The position numbers and the translations under genes were made by a program. Below the pieces are notes generated by a model, which was not told where the DNA came from, ran no database searches, and was given only the letters and a program-made list of their open reading frames with translations. Below, in pieces: positions 39,591-50,700 of a stretch of 64,000 bases of DNA. How positions within the stretch are numbered: the first letter of the stretch is position 1; the number at the start of each line of letters is the position of its first letter. Source of the stretch: Symsagittifera roscoffensis. Its lineage: Eukaryota > Xenacoelomorpha > Acoela > Convolutidae. The DNA is taken from positions 97,887,705 through 97,951,704 of the forward strand of contig NC_087062.1 of the NCBI RefSeq assembly GCF_963678635.1, written 5' to 3'.

Positions 39591-42089
39591 TCAAGTTCTA
39601 ACACTCGTCGTTTTTAACTTGTATTTTAGTAACGATATGCACGTTTGAGCATCTTCATTGCTGTCGTGACCATCCGCACTTTCCTGGATTATTTTGCCCA
39701 CGTATTCCAGAGCCAAGTTCTTCAGTGACCGCTTGTAAGGCAGTCCCATTTTGTGGGGAAACAGAACTGAAGTATCAATTACTTTCTCGTGAATCAATTG
39801 CAGAGCAAACAAGTCGCTCTCTAGCGAGTGGCCTACTAAGATAGTAGAACCACTGAACAGTTTAAGCAGATCTTTCTGCACAATCGAAAGAGTTGTTGAC
39901 ACATTTTTAAGCATCGCTTCCGTGATTCCACTGAACCGCGTGTTGTAGTCTACAACTGGGAATTTAGGTTTCACTAGCTTGTCATAACAAACGTCGTTTT
40001 TGTCGTTAACTACACTAACTCTCGTTAATTCAATGCCCATCGTTGTGTAACACATTTCACAGTCGATAGCATAAACCGATTTGTTACTGAAACTTCCTTC
40101 CTGGCTTACAGACTTGTCAAATGTGGAATGGAGCTCAGTGTGTATTCCATCGCTATCCGTTTCGCCATTTTTTCTGTCAGACGTTGGAATAAACTCTTTC
40201 TTCAAAACTACAGTTCTGTCTACCACGTGCCCCTTAGAAATGCAGCAACCGATAGATGATACGTCTCCTTGGCAGCAATTGAATCTTTGGTCCATCGAGG
40301 TTCTTTGGTACCAGAGCTTACCCCAATGGTACACGCATTCAACCGACTCGCAGTTGGCACTAACTGGAGATCCGCTTATTGCATAAACTGAATAACTTTT
40401 TCCGCAACGTGAACAAATTCGCTCTTCAATATCATTCACACCTACCTTCTCAAGGTCATTTACAAGAAAACATTTTCTCTTAGACTCTCCGAAACCGGGA
40501 AAACCATGAATTTTCAATTCATCGCTAGATAGACAAAGTTTCTCACAAAGCTTGTGAAATTCTTCTCCAGATAGGCAATTACGTTGCGAAGAACCTGAAT
40601 TTCTGGTGTTTTGTGAGACGAAAGAGTATTTAGATCCAAATAGAACTTGATTATGTGATAGTGATTTTGTTTTCGACAGTGACGTTGAAGACAACGACGA
40701 GGCTGGTTTGTCGATAGCTGATGATTTGCTACTTTCGCTTTGCGCTAGAAATTCAGCTGATGACATATTAGCCAGCCTTTTGAGAGCATTCACACATGAA
40801 CTCATGTAAACCGTCTTAGAATTCGTCCGATCATAAATAGATTTTTCTGCCTCCGCTGATTTCGTATGTGCATCAGAATCGCTGGTCAACCTTTGGTAAT
40901 GGTCGAAGAATTTATTTAAATACTGCTGACGTATTATCAATGGAATCTTAGAAGAATGTGTTTTGGGATCTATTGTCGGCGCTTTTGCAGCCGATTGACC
41001 ACTGGTACATCCAGTATTAAGTAGTACTTGTCGATTATCGGCTATTTCTTCTTTCGGCTGATGTGCCACTCTTGACTTCGATATCGGTACTGAGTTAATA
41101 ATAGCTAATGCTGATTCTTTTGAAACTTCACTAGCTACAGTCGAGGACTTGGTTATAATATCTGCAGATGGAACACTTATTTTAGCACCGTTTGAAGATT
41201 TGTTCGGCTTAGTTAAAGAAGCCTTTAGTTGGCCTAATAATTGCAGCCTCTGTTGCATGAGATCGTAAGGAGTTCCTGGACTTTGTTTTCGCACTTCAAC
41301 TTGCGGAAATGGGATTTCCACTCTTCGATTGCATGTTGAAGTTGTAATATTACCTTTTGGAGAGTCATTATGCGCAACATTTGATATTTCTAACTCCTCT
41401 GGAGATTCAATATCTTCAGTTAAGTCAATTTTTTCAAGCTCTACAGAACTTTTTGCTTGCTGTTTGCCATTTACTGATTTATTAGCTGGAAGTTTTTTCT
41501 TCTTCGGAAGGTCCAAGCCCCCTTCCTCCATGGAAAGAAAATCGACTTCAGAAACCAATTTACGCTTGACTTGAACCTGTTTGACCATTTTTGTTGCCGT
41601 GTTTTTCGCACTTTCTGTAGACGACTTTTTGAGCACATTTTCTGTCGACGTTTTCAGCTTTGATTTCTTACCACAGGTTTTTGTCTTGCCTTCAGGTTTC
41701 TTTGCAACATTATTAGAATCTACGTTGCCGTTCAAATAATCTAACTTCTCTTTGCCTGCATTATTGTGCAAAAAATCCGACTGTTGTTCAATTACCAACG
41801 GTTTTTTGTGACACTTGGCCAAGTAATTTGTCGAAGCTGTCTTTGCAGAGCTCAAACCATTAACAGCATAATTATCTACAGGGTCGTATTCCAAATCGTT
41901 TCTTCGTATATTCGATGAAATACTCTTCTCAGATCTTAATGGAGATTTGAAAGCTGCTGAAGTCTTTGTTTTATCTGAACTGTTGGCAGTTTTCCGATGG
42001 CTGAAGACGCAATGAGCTCGGTTGCAAATTTCGTCTTTGCGCACAAACGGACAAGTGATGAAATCCAACGAATTGCTTACTTGAAACAT
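39591..42089 (-). CDS. REXO1: RNA exonuclease 1 homolog (REXO1-like, DEDDh family)
   Basis: The predicted 832-aa product is a 3'-5' exonuclease of the DEDDh (RNase T-like) superfamily, expected in the nucleus. The N-terminus has a CCCH zinc finger (C13-x8-C22-x4-C27-x3-H31), as REXO1 proteins do. A long Ser/Lys-rich linker follows, then a cysteine cluster near residues 560-620. The exonuclease domain (~670-825) shows AIDCEMCYTT (first D and E), VGHSLESDLFALQ (second D) and HDSNEDAQTC (H and last D), plus FPHKMGLPYKRSL typical of REXO1. The frame is uninterrupted, so the coding part appears intronless. I chose the ATG at 42089; the frame extends upstream only through a GTG and a possible TTTTTTTTAG splice acceptor. 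It is shorter than vertebrate REXO1 (about 1200 aa) in the linker. Confidence 0.92.
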   Translation of the reverse strand: MFQVSNSLDFITCPFVRKDEICNRAHCVFSHRKTANSSDKTKTSAAFKSPLRSEKSISSNIRRNDLEYDPVDNYAVNGLSSAKTASTNYLAKCHKKPLVIEQQSDFLHNNAGKEKLDYLNGNVDSNNVAKKPEGKTKTCGKKSKLKTSTENVLKKSSTESAKNTATKMVKQVQVKRKLVSEVDFLSMEEGGLDLPKKKKLPANKSVNGKQQAKSSVELEKIDLTEDIESPEELEISNVAHNDSPKGNITTSTCNRRVEIPFPQVEVRKQSPGTPYDLMQQRLQLLGQLKASLTKPNKSSNGAKISVPSADIITKSSTVASEVSKESALAIINSVPISKSRVAHQPKEEIADNRQVLLNTGCTSGQSAAKAPTIDPKTHSSKIPLIIRQQYLNKFFDHYQRLTSDSDAHTKSAEAEKSIYDRTNSKTVYMSSCVNALKRLANMSSAEFLAQSESSKSSAIDKPASSLSSTSLSKTKSLSHNQVLFGSKYSFVSQNTRNSGSSQRNCLSGEEFHKLCEKLCLSSDELKIHGFPGFGESKRKCFLVNDLEKVGVNDIEERICSRCGKSYSVYAISGSPVSANCESVECVYHWGKLWYQRTSMDQRFNCCQGDVSSIGCCISKGHVVDRTVVLKKEFIPTSDRKNGETDSDGIHTELHSTFDKSVSQEGSFSNKSVYAIDCEMCYTTMGIELTRVSVVNDKNDVCYDKLVKPKFPVVDYNTRFSGITEAMLKNVSTTLSIVQKDLLKLFSGSTILVGHSLESDLFALQLIHEKVIDTSVLFPHKMGLPYKRSLKNLALEYVGKIIQESADGHDSNEDAQTCISLLKYKLKTTSVRT

Positions 42090-42119
42090 TTTGATTTTTT
42101 CATATTTCACATCTAAAAA

Positions 42120-43920
42120 AAATTATTTAAAGTTAATGCCAAATTGAGCAATTTAAGGTGAGCTGGAGCAACCTAATCGGTAAAAACTATCGCATTTTGG
42201 GTTCATTAGTTTTTTGGAAATAGTTTTTACATGTGAAAATCAATGAAAAGCAGAAAAACGACCAGAAAAAAAATAACATTTTAGCTTAATTAACTTCGTT
42301 CAGATTCGTTGATCGAAAAGGAAATTGTCAACAATATGGCATTCACTATATGTCAGTAGATTTAACCACGCAGCATACTGAGAATAAAGCGACAAGGTTC
42401 CGAAACTTAATGACAATTTTGAATGGTGTCCACTATCTCTTCAAGTACTTCGTAGAAATCTGCACTAGGGAGAACTTAAGCGAACAAAAATTAATACAGA
42501 AGAAACATAGAGCACCGGGTACAATTTTGTGTGCCAGTCGGTCAAAATAAAGTTTTCAATTTGAATTTTTATTTTACAAATTCGAAGCGAACCAGTCATG
42601 CCTGATTTTGTCGCGACAACTAAAATCAGTAAAAAAAATATTATCTACAGTTTATAAAATATTATCTACTTGTAAAATATTATCTACAGTTTATAAACGT
42701 ATATAACATTGTTCTTTGTAATTTAATATTTCTCATAGTAAAAAAAAAGAACAAGAAAAAAGAACACAACAGCCGAATTGAAACTCCGAGAAAGTCGTGC
42801 TAAAATACACTCTTGATCAATTACTGATTGCAATAGATATATACATATTACCGAGTAAAATTTTCAGCTTGTGGATTGTAGACAAGAGTGGCTGCGAGTA
42901 GCGATGGCCAAGAGCAAGGAAAATGACTAGATCCAGGGTGCAGCTTGTCTGGGTAACTTCTCCTATGAAATTTGCGGTCCAAACCACAGACCTTGCGGTG
43001 CAAAACTTACACTAGTGCACAAAACTCAGCGAAAATTCAGAATTTTACTCTGAAAATGCCTGTTTTCATTGTACATTTTGGACAATTTATCCTTCAAAAT
43101 TCAAAAAACTTTAAAATTTGTTCGAGAGCAAATGATCAGAGCTACTATCTATTTACAGTATCAATATTAAGGTTCAATGACTTACTAATGTAATCCGGGT
43201 CTGAAAAGGACAGTTTTTCATCTGCAATAAATTTGGCTTCGTAATGAAATCTTTCTTGAATGTGTACCAGTCGGTCATATTTGGAAGTTTGACCTTGAGC
43301 AATACGAACAAGGTAATTTTGGGGTGAAATGAAATTTTTCAAAAATTCGAATTGAGCCTGTCATACTCAATTTTCTCGCGACAACTAAAAATCTCAGAAA
43401 TGCAAGATCAGAACAACCGAATTACAATCGCGGGAAAGTAGTCGAAAAAAGCAGCGGAAAATTGCTATTCGCAATTTCCAGATATAAAAATCACACGAGA
43501 GTAGAGCTGTCCTATCCTGAACAGGATGCAGAGCGATTGCGAGTAAAGCAAACACAAGTAAGAAGTGGACCAGAGTGAACCCTCAGAGGAAAGGTGGACA
43601 GCTGGGGTCTTGTGACATTCGACCAGAATGGCCAAAATGCAATTTATGCAGACTTCGAATTTTTAGCAGTAAGCCTTCCGAGTTGATGATTTCGAAGGAT
43701 TAGCGACGTTATTAGCCAAACGGTGAGGGCTAGAATATTCTAGTATTTTAAATTTTCAAAATTTCGAATGATGACGTCACATTTCGGAGAAATGCTGAAA
43801 CGGCCATTTTTAACAAAAAACGAGTGAAAAACCATAACAACTTTATCTGTGATTGCGAACAGAACGAAAATCGAGATTAAAGAAAAACGACAACGAACTA
43901 CAATAGCAGAGAACGTTCCA
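42120..43920. other. Intergenic region with a diverged repeat pair
   Basis: Two related blocks at about 42525-42900 and 43262-43560 share, in order, GTRYCAGTCGGTCA, a run ending in AATTCGAA, TCGCGACAACTAAAAATC, AACAACCGAATT and a GATTGC or ATTGCTATT tract. They look like two copies of a ~300-bp dispersed repeat. No supported gene is present. Confidence 0.5.
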
Positions 43921-43922
43921 AG

Positions 43923-43954
43923 TTGCAACTATTGTGCTGCTACAATAGTTGCAA
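43923..43954 (+). repeat. Perfect 13-bp inverted repeat
   Basis: TTGCAACTATTGT (43923-43935) and ACAATAGTTGCAA (43942-43954) are exact reverse complements around GCTGCT. A second stem, CCGTTG with CAACGG (about 43957-43972), follows immediately. Confidence 0.85.
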
Positions 43955-44079
43955 GGCCGTTGCCGACAACGGTGAAGGGTGAGAACCAGCCTTCCGGATT
44001 GGCGTGAAATTGAACTTGAGGAGCTTGATTCACTGGATTCAAGAATCCGGAAGGGTTTCGGGACTGGAACTTTTAGCCT

Positions 44080-44089
44080 TTTATATAAA
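44080..44089 (+). promoter_or_regulatory. TATA-like box, candidate LTR promoter of element 2
   Basis: TTTATATAAA lies upstream of the structured leader and could position transcription start. There is no other evidence. Confidence 0.3.
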
Positions 44090-45259
44090 CTTTTAGCTTC
44101 TTGTCATGTCCTGAATTGAATTTAATTAACAACTGGATTCATTTTGATAAGGATGAGAAGCTAGGAGTGGGGGGAAAGGGTTGATCCATCTTCGATGGAG
44201 ATGATGGTTTTTATCTACTGAACAAAAACAATAGTAATATAATAAGTAGTAGCCCTGTTTTTAGGAGTGACCTCGTGGTCTGGGGATACTGAGACCCAGC
44301 CATGAGCTCACTATTTTTGCATGTAATTCAGTTAATTTGAGCGTTCTGGTCGAAGCCAGAGAGCAGTAACGTTTTTGTCGACCCGATGTAAGAAAGACCA
44401 CCGAAAAGTACTGGCTTGGTAGAGACGGTGAAAAACATGCAAAGCTCTGTTTAGACGGTAGCCAGTCGTCTTAAGACTTAGTTTTGTTATCCGTCGATAT
44501 GTATCTTCCGGGCGAATGTTACATGTATGTTTTTATGGCGCTCCTGGGTGTTATTCTTTCATAACATCATGACCGGCGGAACCGTTAACGAGCACTCCGC
44601 GCCGAGCGGATGCTCACATTAACGCCCTTAATAGGCCTAAACTGCCGGGGCGGAAGGGTAGTTCGGAACGCGGAAGCCTTCCGGATTGCCGTGAATAGTT
44701 TTTTAACCTAGTTAAGACCGAAAATTCACGAACCAGGAAGGGTGGGGGGAATCATGAACCCCTCATCCCCTGAGTGGTTTGTGACCAAAAAAACTTAAAG
44801 ATATAAGCAAAACCAAACAAAAAGTAGTATAGTACCCAAGAAAAACAAAAAAACATAAAAAAATAACCGAAAAAACCAAAAACAGTAAAAAAGTAAAAAA
44901 TCAGTAGAAATCATCCCCCCAGACAAGATGTGATTCAACCCCCCCGTTTGTTGTTGATAGATATATTGTTGTTACAGGCATTTATATCAGTCAGGATCGT
45001 TACGAGCAATTTTGTGGCCCGTTTGTGAGGCTTGTACTGTAGGGTTATTTGAGCATTTAAGCACGTTAATGATAAATTGCGCTCAATCCGGAAGGGTCAG
45101 CTGATTTGCGCTCAATTCGGAAGGGTCCTGGGTGAAGACCGATCCGGCAAGCAGTACAAGGAGCAACAAGAAGGGGCTAAACGACAACAACAATCGACTG
45201 TTGGGTATCGTTAACAAGTTTTGTATCCCTTTTGGTACAAAAAGTAAGATAGTAATCTG

Positions 45260-45269
45260 TGGGGGCTCG
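45260..45269 (+). promoter_or_regulatory. Weak candidate primer binding site of element 2
   Basis: TGGGGGCTCG is the first ten bases of the tRNA-Pro primer site used by some retroviruses, but the following bases do not continue the match and no CA end precedes it. It is kept as a candidate only. Confidence 0.2.
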
Positions 45270-45347
45270 ACAGTGCTGCACTGTAGTGACCCTTCACCGA
45301 ACTGCGAATATCCGAGTTAAGCACCTTAATTCAGATATTAAACAGAC

Positions 45348-46716
45348 CCGGAGGGGTATAGTATTACTAATATTATTACTTATATAGCCTATATTAATAG
45401 TCTTATATCGATTTTCAGTCAAAAACAACGAAAACAGACCGGTTTTTAGGATCAAAATTGCGATATTTTGATCCCCCCACAAGTCGCAATTTTTGAGATA
45501 TCGATATTTTTTGAAACGGAAAAAAGCGCTAAGTTAGTGTGTTACATCGTAACTGCACTACCATAATAGGTAGAACCGGTTAAGTTAAGTTCGAAGGTGG
45601 TTGGAACTATTTTGGTACCGAAAACTGAAATTTCGTGATTTTTGAGAAAACGGAACACTAAAAATTTAGAAAATTTTTTGAAATTTTTGAGGTAGGACAG
45701 TAAAAATAGTTGTTCGGACAACGTCCACTAGTGAATCTACAAGTTTTAAAACCCGCTACCCGAAAGCCTTCCGGGTTGCAGAGAAATCGAACGTAACGTG
45801 TTTGATTTGGTGGATTCATCAATCCGGAGGGGTCCAGGTAGCATAGTTTTTCGCAAATTTTTTCTACAATAGCGTTTTAGATCGGGTCTTTTGCATTGAA
45901 CTAGAAGAGTATAGGCCTTCTGAATTCGGATCAATAATTTTTAGGTCGAAAGGACCAGATTTGCGGAAAAAGTTAGGCGGAACCTATAAGAGAGAAAATT
46001 TTTTGAGTTTGGAAAAAAGACGTTTTGGTTAATAACTTTGGAACTACTGAGCATATCGAGTTGATCTTGGTACCAATAGATCAGAAATTAGCTGAGCTTA
46101 CTAATAGGATTAGAAATTTTTCGGAAAAACGAGCGTGAAAATTTTTGAGATTGTTTTTAGCAAATTACACAAATCCGGAGGGGTACACCCTTCACGTTTT
46201 ATAAATTTTTCTGAAAAACCCTTATACCCCTACCAAAAGTTGATAGCGATTGAACTAAGTAACTTAGGACAGTTCTAGACAAAAAGGGAGGGCTGAAGGC
46301 ACAAGACAACCATAATAGAGTCGAAATTAGGCAAGTGATAAGACCCTTCACCGTTAGTGTGAATTGTCAAATAAGTGCCTTAACTTCAATCCGGAGGGGT
46401 CTAGGAAAGGACCCTATACCCTTCCCAGTTAATTCAAACAGCATAAAAGCAACGCAGAACGTATCCGGAGGGGTATAAGCTGAGATTAAGAAAACTACGA
46501 AAAGCTACTTTGACAGAGCTAAGGGCTCCCAATCCGGAGGGGTCGAAATTTTTCAAAGTCAGAGGGGTCCGAATCCGGAGGGGTCTACTTTCCACAAAAC
46601 CGGAGGGGTCCGAATCCGGAGGGGTCTTATAGTTGCTAATTCCGAGGGGTCCCAATCCGGAGGGGTCTATATTCTGACAGTCCGGAAGGGTCCTATTTGT
46701 GCCAATCCGGAGGGGT
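45348..46716 (+). repeat. Array of CCGGAGGGGT motifs in the leader of element 2
   Basis: The decamer CCGGAGGGGT occurs exactly eleven times, starting at 45348, 45824, 46175, 46391, 46465, 46534, 46575, 46600, 46616, 46657 and 46707. Variants lie at 46559, 46641 and 46682, and CCGGAAGGGT at 44047 and 45088. Most copies are preceded by AAT and followed by C or A. Upstream partners ACCCTTCACCG (45289, 46343) can pair with the motif. Spacing is irregular. Confidence 0.85.
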
Positions 46717-47496
46717 ATCATTTTATTAAGGACTTAGGTAAACGAAAGAAAGACTAAAAAGCGAGAGGTATTAGGTTATTAATACACAGGCTAGGTATCA
46801 GTGACTGCACTGGTAACTTGCCTTTCAAAAAGAACCAGACTAATACAAAACAGGTCCGAACTCGGATATTCGCGACACTAAGTCTAAATTAAAAAGAGCG
46901 TGACTCATTGGTGTGGATTGAAACATAATACGTTTTTGGGAAAAGTGACTGCCCTGAGGATTTTAGTAGGTCTAGCTCGGGCAGTCCGAAGGCAGAGAGG
47001 TAACACAATACTCGGTGGGTGCAATAGACGCCCACTTGAGCAAATAACTGCCTTCAAAGTTTTGTCTGTTTGGTGCAGCACCAAGCAGGGAAAGCTTTTT
47101 CTTTAAAAGACAGGTTCGACTATTGTACAGCGACCGACTAAGAGTACAAGACACATACGTTTTTTTAATATATACATTCATATTGTGTCAATATATATTT
47201 TTTGTTTTTTGATTTTAAATCAATTTAAACTGTGCTTGATTGGGTAGTGAGTACACTATCTTTTAAAATTGACTGATAACATCATATTGTGCTAGTTTCC
47301 AGATCTTTGGACCGATAATCGGCTAGTGTGAATAAATTTTATACAAACTGTATTCTGACAACATACAGGGATTCGTGGTCACTATTTAATAGAATCTGGT
47401 GAAATTTATTGTGTTGTGTCATTATTATTGTTAATAAAACTATAAGGTCTCTAGCAATTGAGTCAAGAGTAGGCATAGGAAAGTGACAAATAAAGA

Positions 47497-47724
47497 ATGA
47501 GTTTAGACAAGTCAAGGATACCAAAACGAGGTAATAGCTCTAGGAAATTCATACCTGAAAAGCAAAGAAAAACGATGACCGATCCTTTTGTGGATTGGAT
47601 CAAGCAATCCCGGTCCGATAAAGAGGAGACGGTTTCAGGCAGAATGGTTGAAACGAGAAGTCAGAAGACCTCAGAAGAGCGAAGAGAACTGTTAGAGTGG
47701 AGGTCAATACGGACCATACCATGA
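47497..47724 (+). CDS. 75-aa basic protein upstream of gag-pol (element 2)
   Basis: I do not recognise the family. The start context AAAGAATGA is followed by a protein rich in Lys, Arg, Ser and Glu (PKRGNSSRKFIPEKQRKT near the N-terminus), so nucleic-acid binding is possible. Its stop TGA (47722-47724) overlaps the gag-pol ATG (47721-47723) as ATGA. Element 1 also has a small basic ORF just before gag-pol, joined there by a leaky-type stop instead. The parallel suggests a conserved small leader protein or a translation-regulating upstream ORF. Confidence 0.6.
   Translation: MSLDKSRIPKRGNSSRKFIPEKQRKTMTDPFVDWIKQSRSDKEETVSGRMVETRSQKTSEERRELLEWRSIRTIP
47721..47724 (+). promoter_or_regulatory. 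ATGA stop-start overlap, 75-aa ORF to gag-pol (element 2)
   Basis: ATGA joins the TGA of the 75-aa ORF and the ATG of gag-pol, one frame back. Reinitiation is the obvious expression route; function is inferred. Confidence 0.55.
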
Positions 47725-50700
47725 ACGACAACCAGGGAGTAAATGGACTGGAAGGGAGAGGCAGAAGGCTGGCGAGTGAATCTACTCCGGTAGAACAAGG
47801 CCATGATTTTGCCACTTCCACCGGGACGTTGGATCGAGAGGAGATGTCGGAACTGTCCAACATCTCAACTGAAGTAACGGCAACTAGAAGATCTCCGACA
47901 GACAACACTATGATGGCAAGCGGAACTGGAAAACAAACAACCTCATCATCGTTCTCAGAAAGAATGAAGAACACCTTCGGAAACATCTTTCCATTCAGCA
48001 TGGGAGGAGGAGCAGGAAACGATGGTGAGTCCCAGGAGGAAGAGGATGAAGAGGAGCAAGGGGACTTTGGATCTCAGGTCAGCCTCAACAGTTCGATCCA
48101 GGAGAACGAAGCATACGTCGGAAGAGAGACTGGAACCATGGACAAATTTGGTGTAGTGACAACGATAAGCAAAGAGGCAAACACACCAGGCCAGTCAAAA
48201 GACTTCGCGATTAGGACAAGTTCAGAGCCACAAACTGGAGAGAGTAGAACCAGAGGTCTAGGCAACGCGTTAGCGGATCCTGAAATAGATAATGAAAAGA
48301 CGTCAAGACAGAGAGTCAAGGCCCGGATCTCGACAAGCACGAAGTTACCTGGGACTGACATGGTTACACCGCCACTAGTGACGCCACTCGTGGATAACGG
48401 GGCAGCACTAGAGGAAGCCTTAAACAACATAGTGGGCAGTTTAGGAGAACAAAATGAACAGATGTCGATAAGGATGAGTGAACTAGAAAGAGCAGTTCAC
48501 ATTGAAAGAGAAAGTCTGCGGGAAGAAATAAACCGCAACAGACAAGAAGTTGGCAGAAGCGAAAAACGCTTGAAAGAAAGAACGGACGAACATATGACGA
48601 GGAACTTGTCGCGAATTTCAAGAGAGGCGGAACAGAGGGAGTTACGCTTAAGAGCCGACATGGAGAAGTTAAGAATTCAGCAAGAGCAGTCTCTTGGGTC
48701 TCTTGACACAAAGATAGACGCGATGATGGAGAGGCGAACGCAGGCTATCATGGATAGGTTGGACGGGCTACTAAGCAGCAAGAGTGGACCAAAAGAAGGA
48801 GAGCCGAACTCGGGAGGTCCCAGCAGGGAACCGAGGGTGAACTTCAATGAACATCAAAGGAGGAAGACATATGGATCCACTAGAGGCAGGGGCAGTTCAT
48901 CAGGCTATGCCACAAGGGGTAATACAGCATGGGGCCCGAACAGTAGAGCAAGTTCAACGGGGAACAGACAAACCTCGAACGAACGACCAACGCAAAGCAC
49001 ACATGCGACTGGGAGAAGCGATTCTGGCAACATGGGGCATACAAGCCCGAGGAGGAGTCATATGGGCCGAACGGGAAACGCTCATGGTGATTCGGATTGC
49101 AGGGATGCACCGCACACAGAGCCTTCGACAAGGTGTGAGGACACTCAAGCGGGACACTCAAGGGATGCTACGGCAATGGCCACAGCATTTGAACCCCTGA
49201 ACAGGTCTTTAGAGACATTCCTGACGAGGTTATCAAGAACCAATGAACGCAGTGAGAAGTCCAGAAGAGTCTTTAAGAAACCAAGATGCTACAAAGACGA
49301 ATCTTATGGCTGTATTGATACCTGGATAGAGGTAATGAAGCTGCATTTCGAGGAAGAGGACTTGTCGGAGAGACAGGAATGCAGCGCGCTCACCAGCAAC
49401 TTAGAAGGGACAGCCCTGAACTGTGTCATGGCCAAGAAACAGTATCAACGTGACACTGCTGAGAAAATCTTCGAAATCTTGTTAAACCATTTCGGATCAG
49501 GGGTGCAGGGGCACCAGGCGATGATGCGCTTCGAGAAACGGAGGCAACGAGAAGATGAAACAATAGACAAGTTTCTCGATGATTTGGAAATGCTGAGAAG
49601 ACGCAGCCAACCGGATGAGTCAAACCGAAGGATGAACCTGGCCGTAGCCTCAAAATTCATCGATGGTGTGAAAAATGATGAACTTCGTACGATGCTAGCA
49701 ACGCATTACACACCACTATCAACGAATGCGCCAACACCGGAGGAGTTGAGGCTCAAATCAAAAGAGTATCTTTTGTTGAAACCTCCTTCGAGATCTGGAC
49801 ATTACAAGAACAATTATGGCAATTTTAACAACGGACCAGCAAACCAAGGGAACAATTGGTACAAACCGAGGGATGATATGGACAAGAGACGTTCTTGTGC
49901 TAATTGCAGTTCAACAGACCATCATGTGTCAGCATGCCCAGCTTACAAACAAGGCATGAAAGCAATAGGCTATAGCCTCGAGGACGAAGATGCGTCAGAG
50001 TTGGATCATGAGGATTTCATGAGAGGAGTAATTGCGAAATTCGGCCCGAGGTGTTTCTTTTGTAACTTGGAAGGTCATTTTAAATCAGATTGTCCGCAAT
50101 TCTGGGATGCAGTGGCAGACATCAAGCATCCAAGACATGAAGAAGCTTTGTCAGGAGTGAAAGCCAGCAAGGCTCGACTTTTGAGTGAAGCGGAGGCACG
50201 CAGAAAGGATAAACCTCAAGAGCTGGTAGCAAAGAAGATGCAAGCGGTAACAGAGGAAGCACGTGAACCGGAACCAGCAACTGCGGCCGATGACTTCAAA
50301 ATCGATTATAGGGCAGCTGCGAGGGATGCTATAAATAGGGTACAGCAGGAACTAGTGACGAAAGAGATTGAGCAAAAGGTGAAACTCGAGCTGGAGAATG
50401 AAAAAATACAGGAGCAACCGAACGCCTTTGAAGCAACGGAAGTTGAAGAGGCAAAAGCACCAAGCAGCTTGAGCATGAAACTTAATGTTATCTCTGGTCA
50501 GAGGTTCGGTATGGCACCGCAAGGAAGTAAAATACAGTCGATAATATCGGTGGCAGGGCATCAGGTAATCAGAAATCTGAGTGAATCGTCTGAGTTCACT
50601 TTGATGCATTTGGACACATATGCAGACTATCTGAGGCAGATGGAGCCACGCACCGAGTCGAGGGCTGTGAGGGCACTACTGACCACGGGTGGCCCTCGCA

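Larger units (their letters stand above)
43923..47496 (+). other. 5' region (putative LTR and leader) of element 2
   Basis: About 3.5 kb precede the first ORF. The region includes a hairpin (43923-43954), a TATA-like box (44080-44089), several long-range inverted repeats built from CCTTCCGGATT and AATCCGGAAGG, an array of CCGGAGGGGT motifs, and local stems such as GACTGCCC (46947-46954) with GGGCAGTC (46979-46986) and TTGGTGC (47070-47076) with GCACCAA (47078-47084). LTR limits are not determinable here. Confidence 0.55.

Noticed and set aside
42350-42550. 66-codon plus-strand ORF
   Set aside because: It ends within a dispersed repeat and has no recognisable features.
45348-46716. CRISPR-like array
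   Set aside because: Repeats are only 10 bp, spacing is irregular and the context is an animal retroelement.
47697-47720. GTG start for the Gag-Pol of element 2
   Set aside because: Eukaryotic initiation strongly favours ATG; the ATG at 47721 sits in an ATGA overlap.
48847-49200. 117-codon ORF overlapping gag of element 2 in another frame
   Set aside because: It begins with ATG but lies wholly within the purine-rich low-complexity gag tract, where alternate frames stay open by composition.
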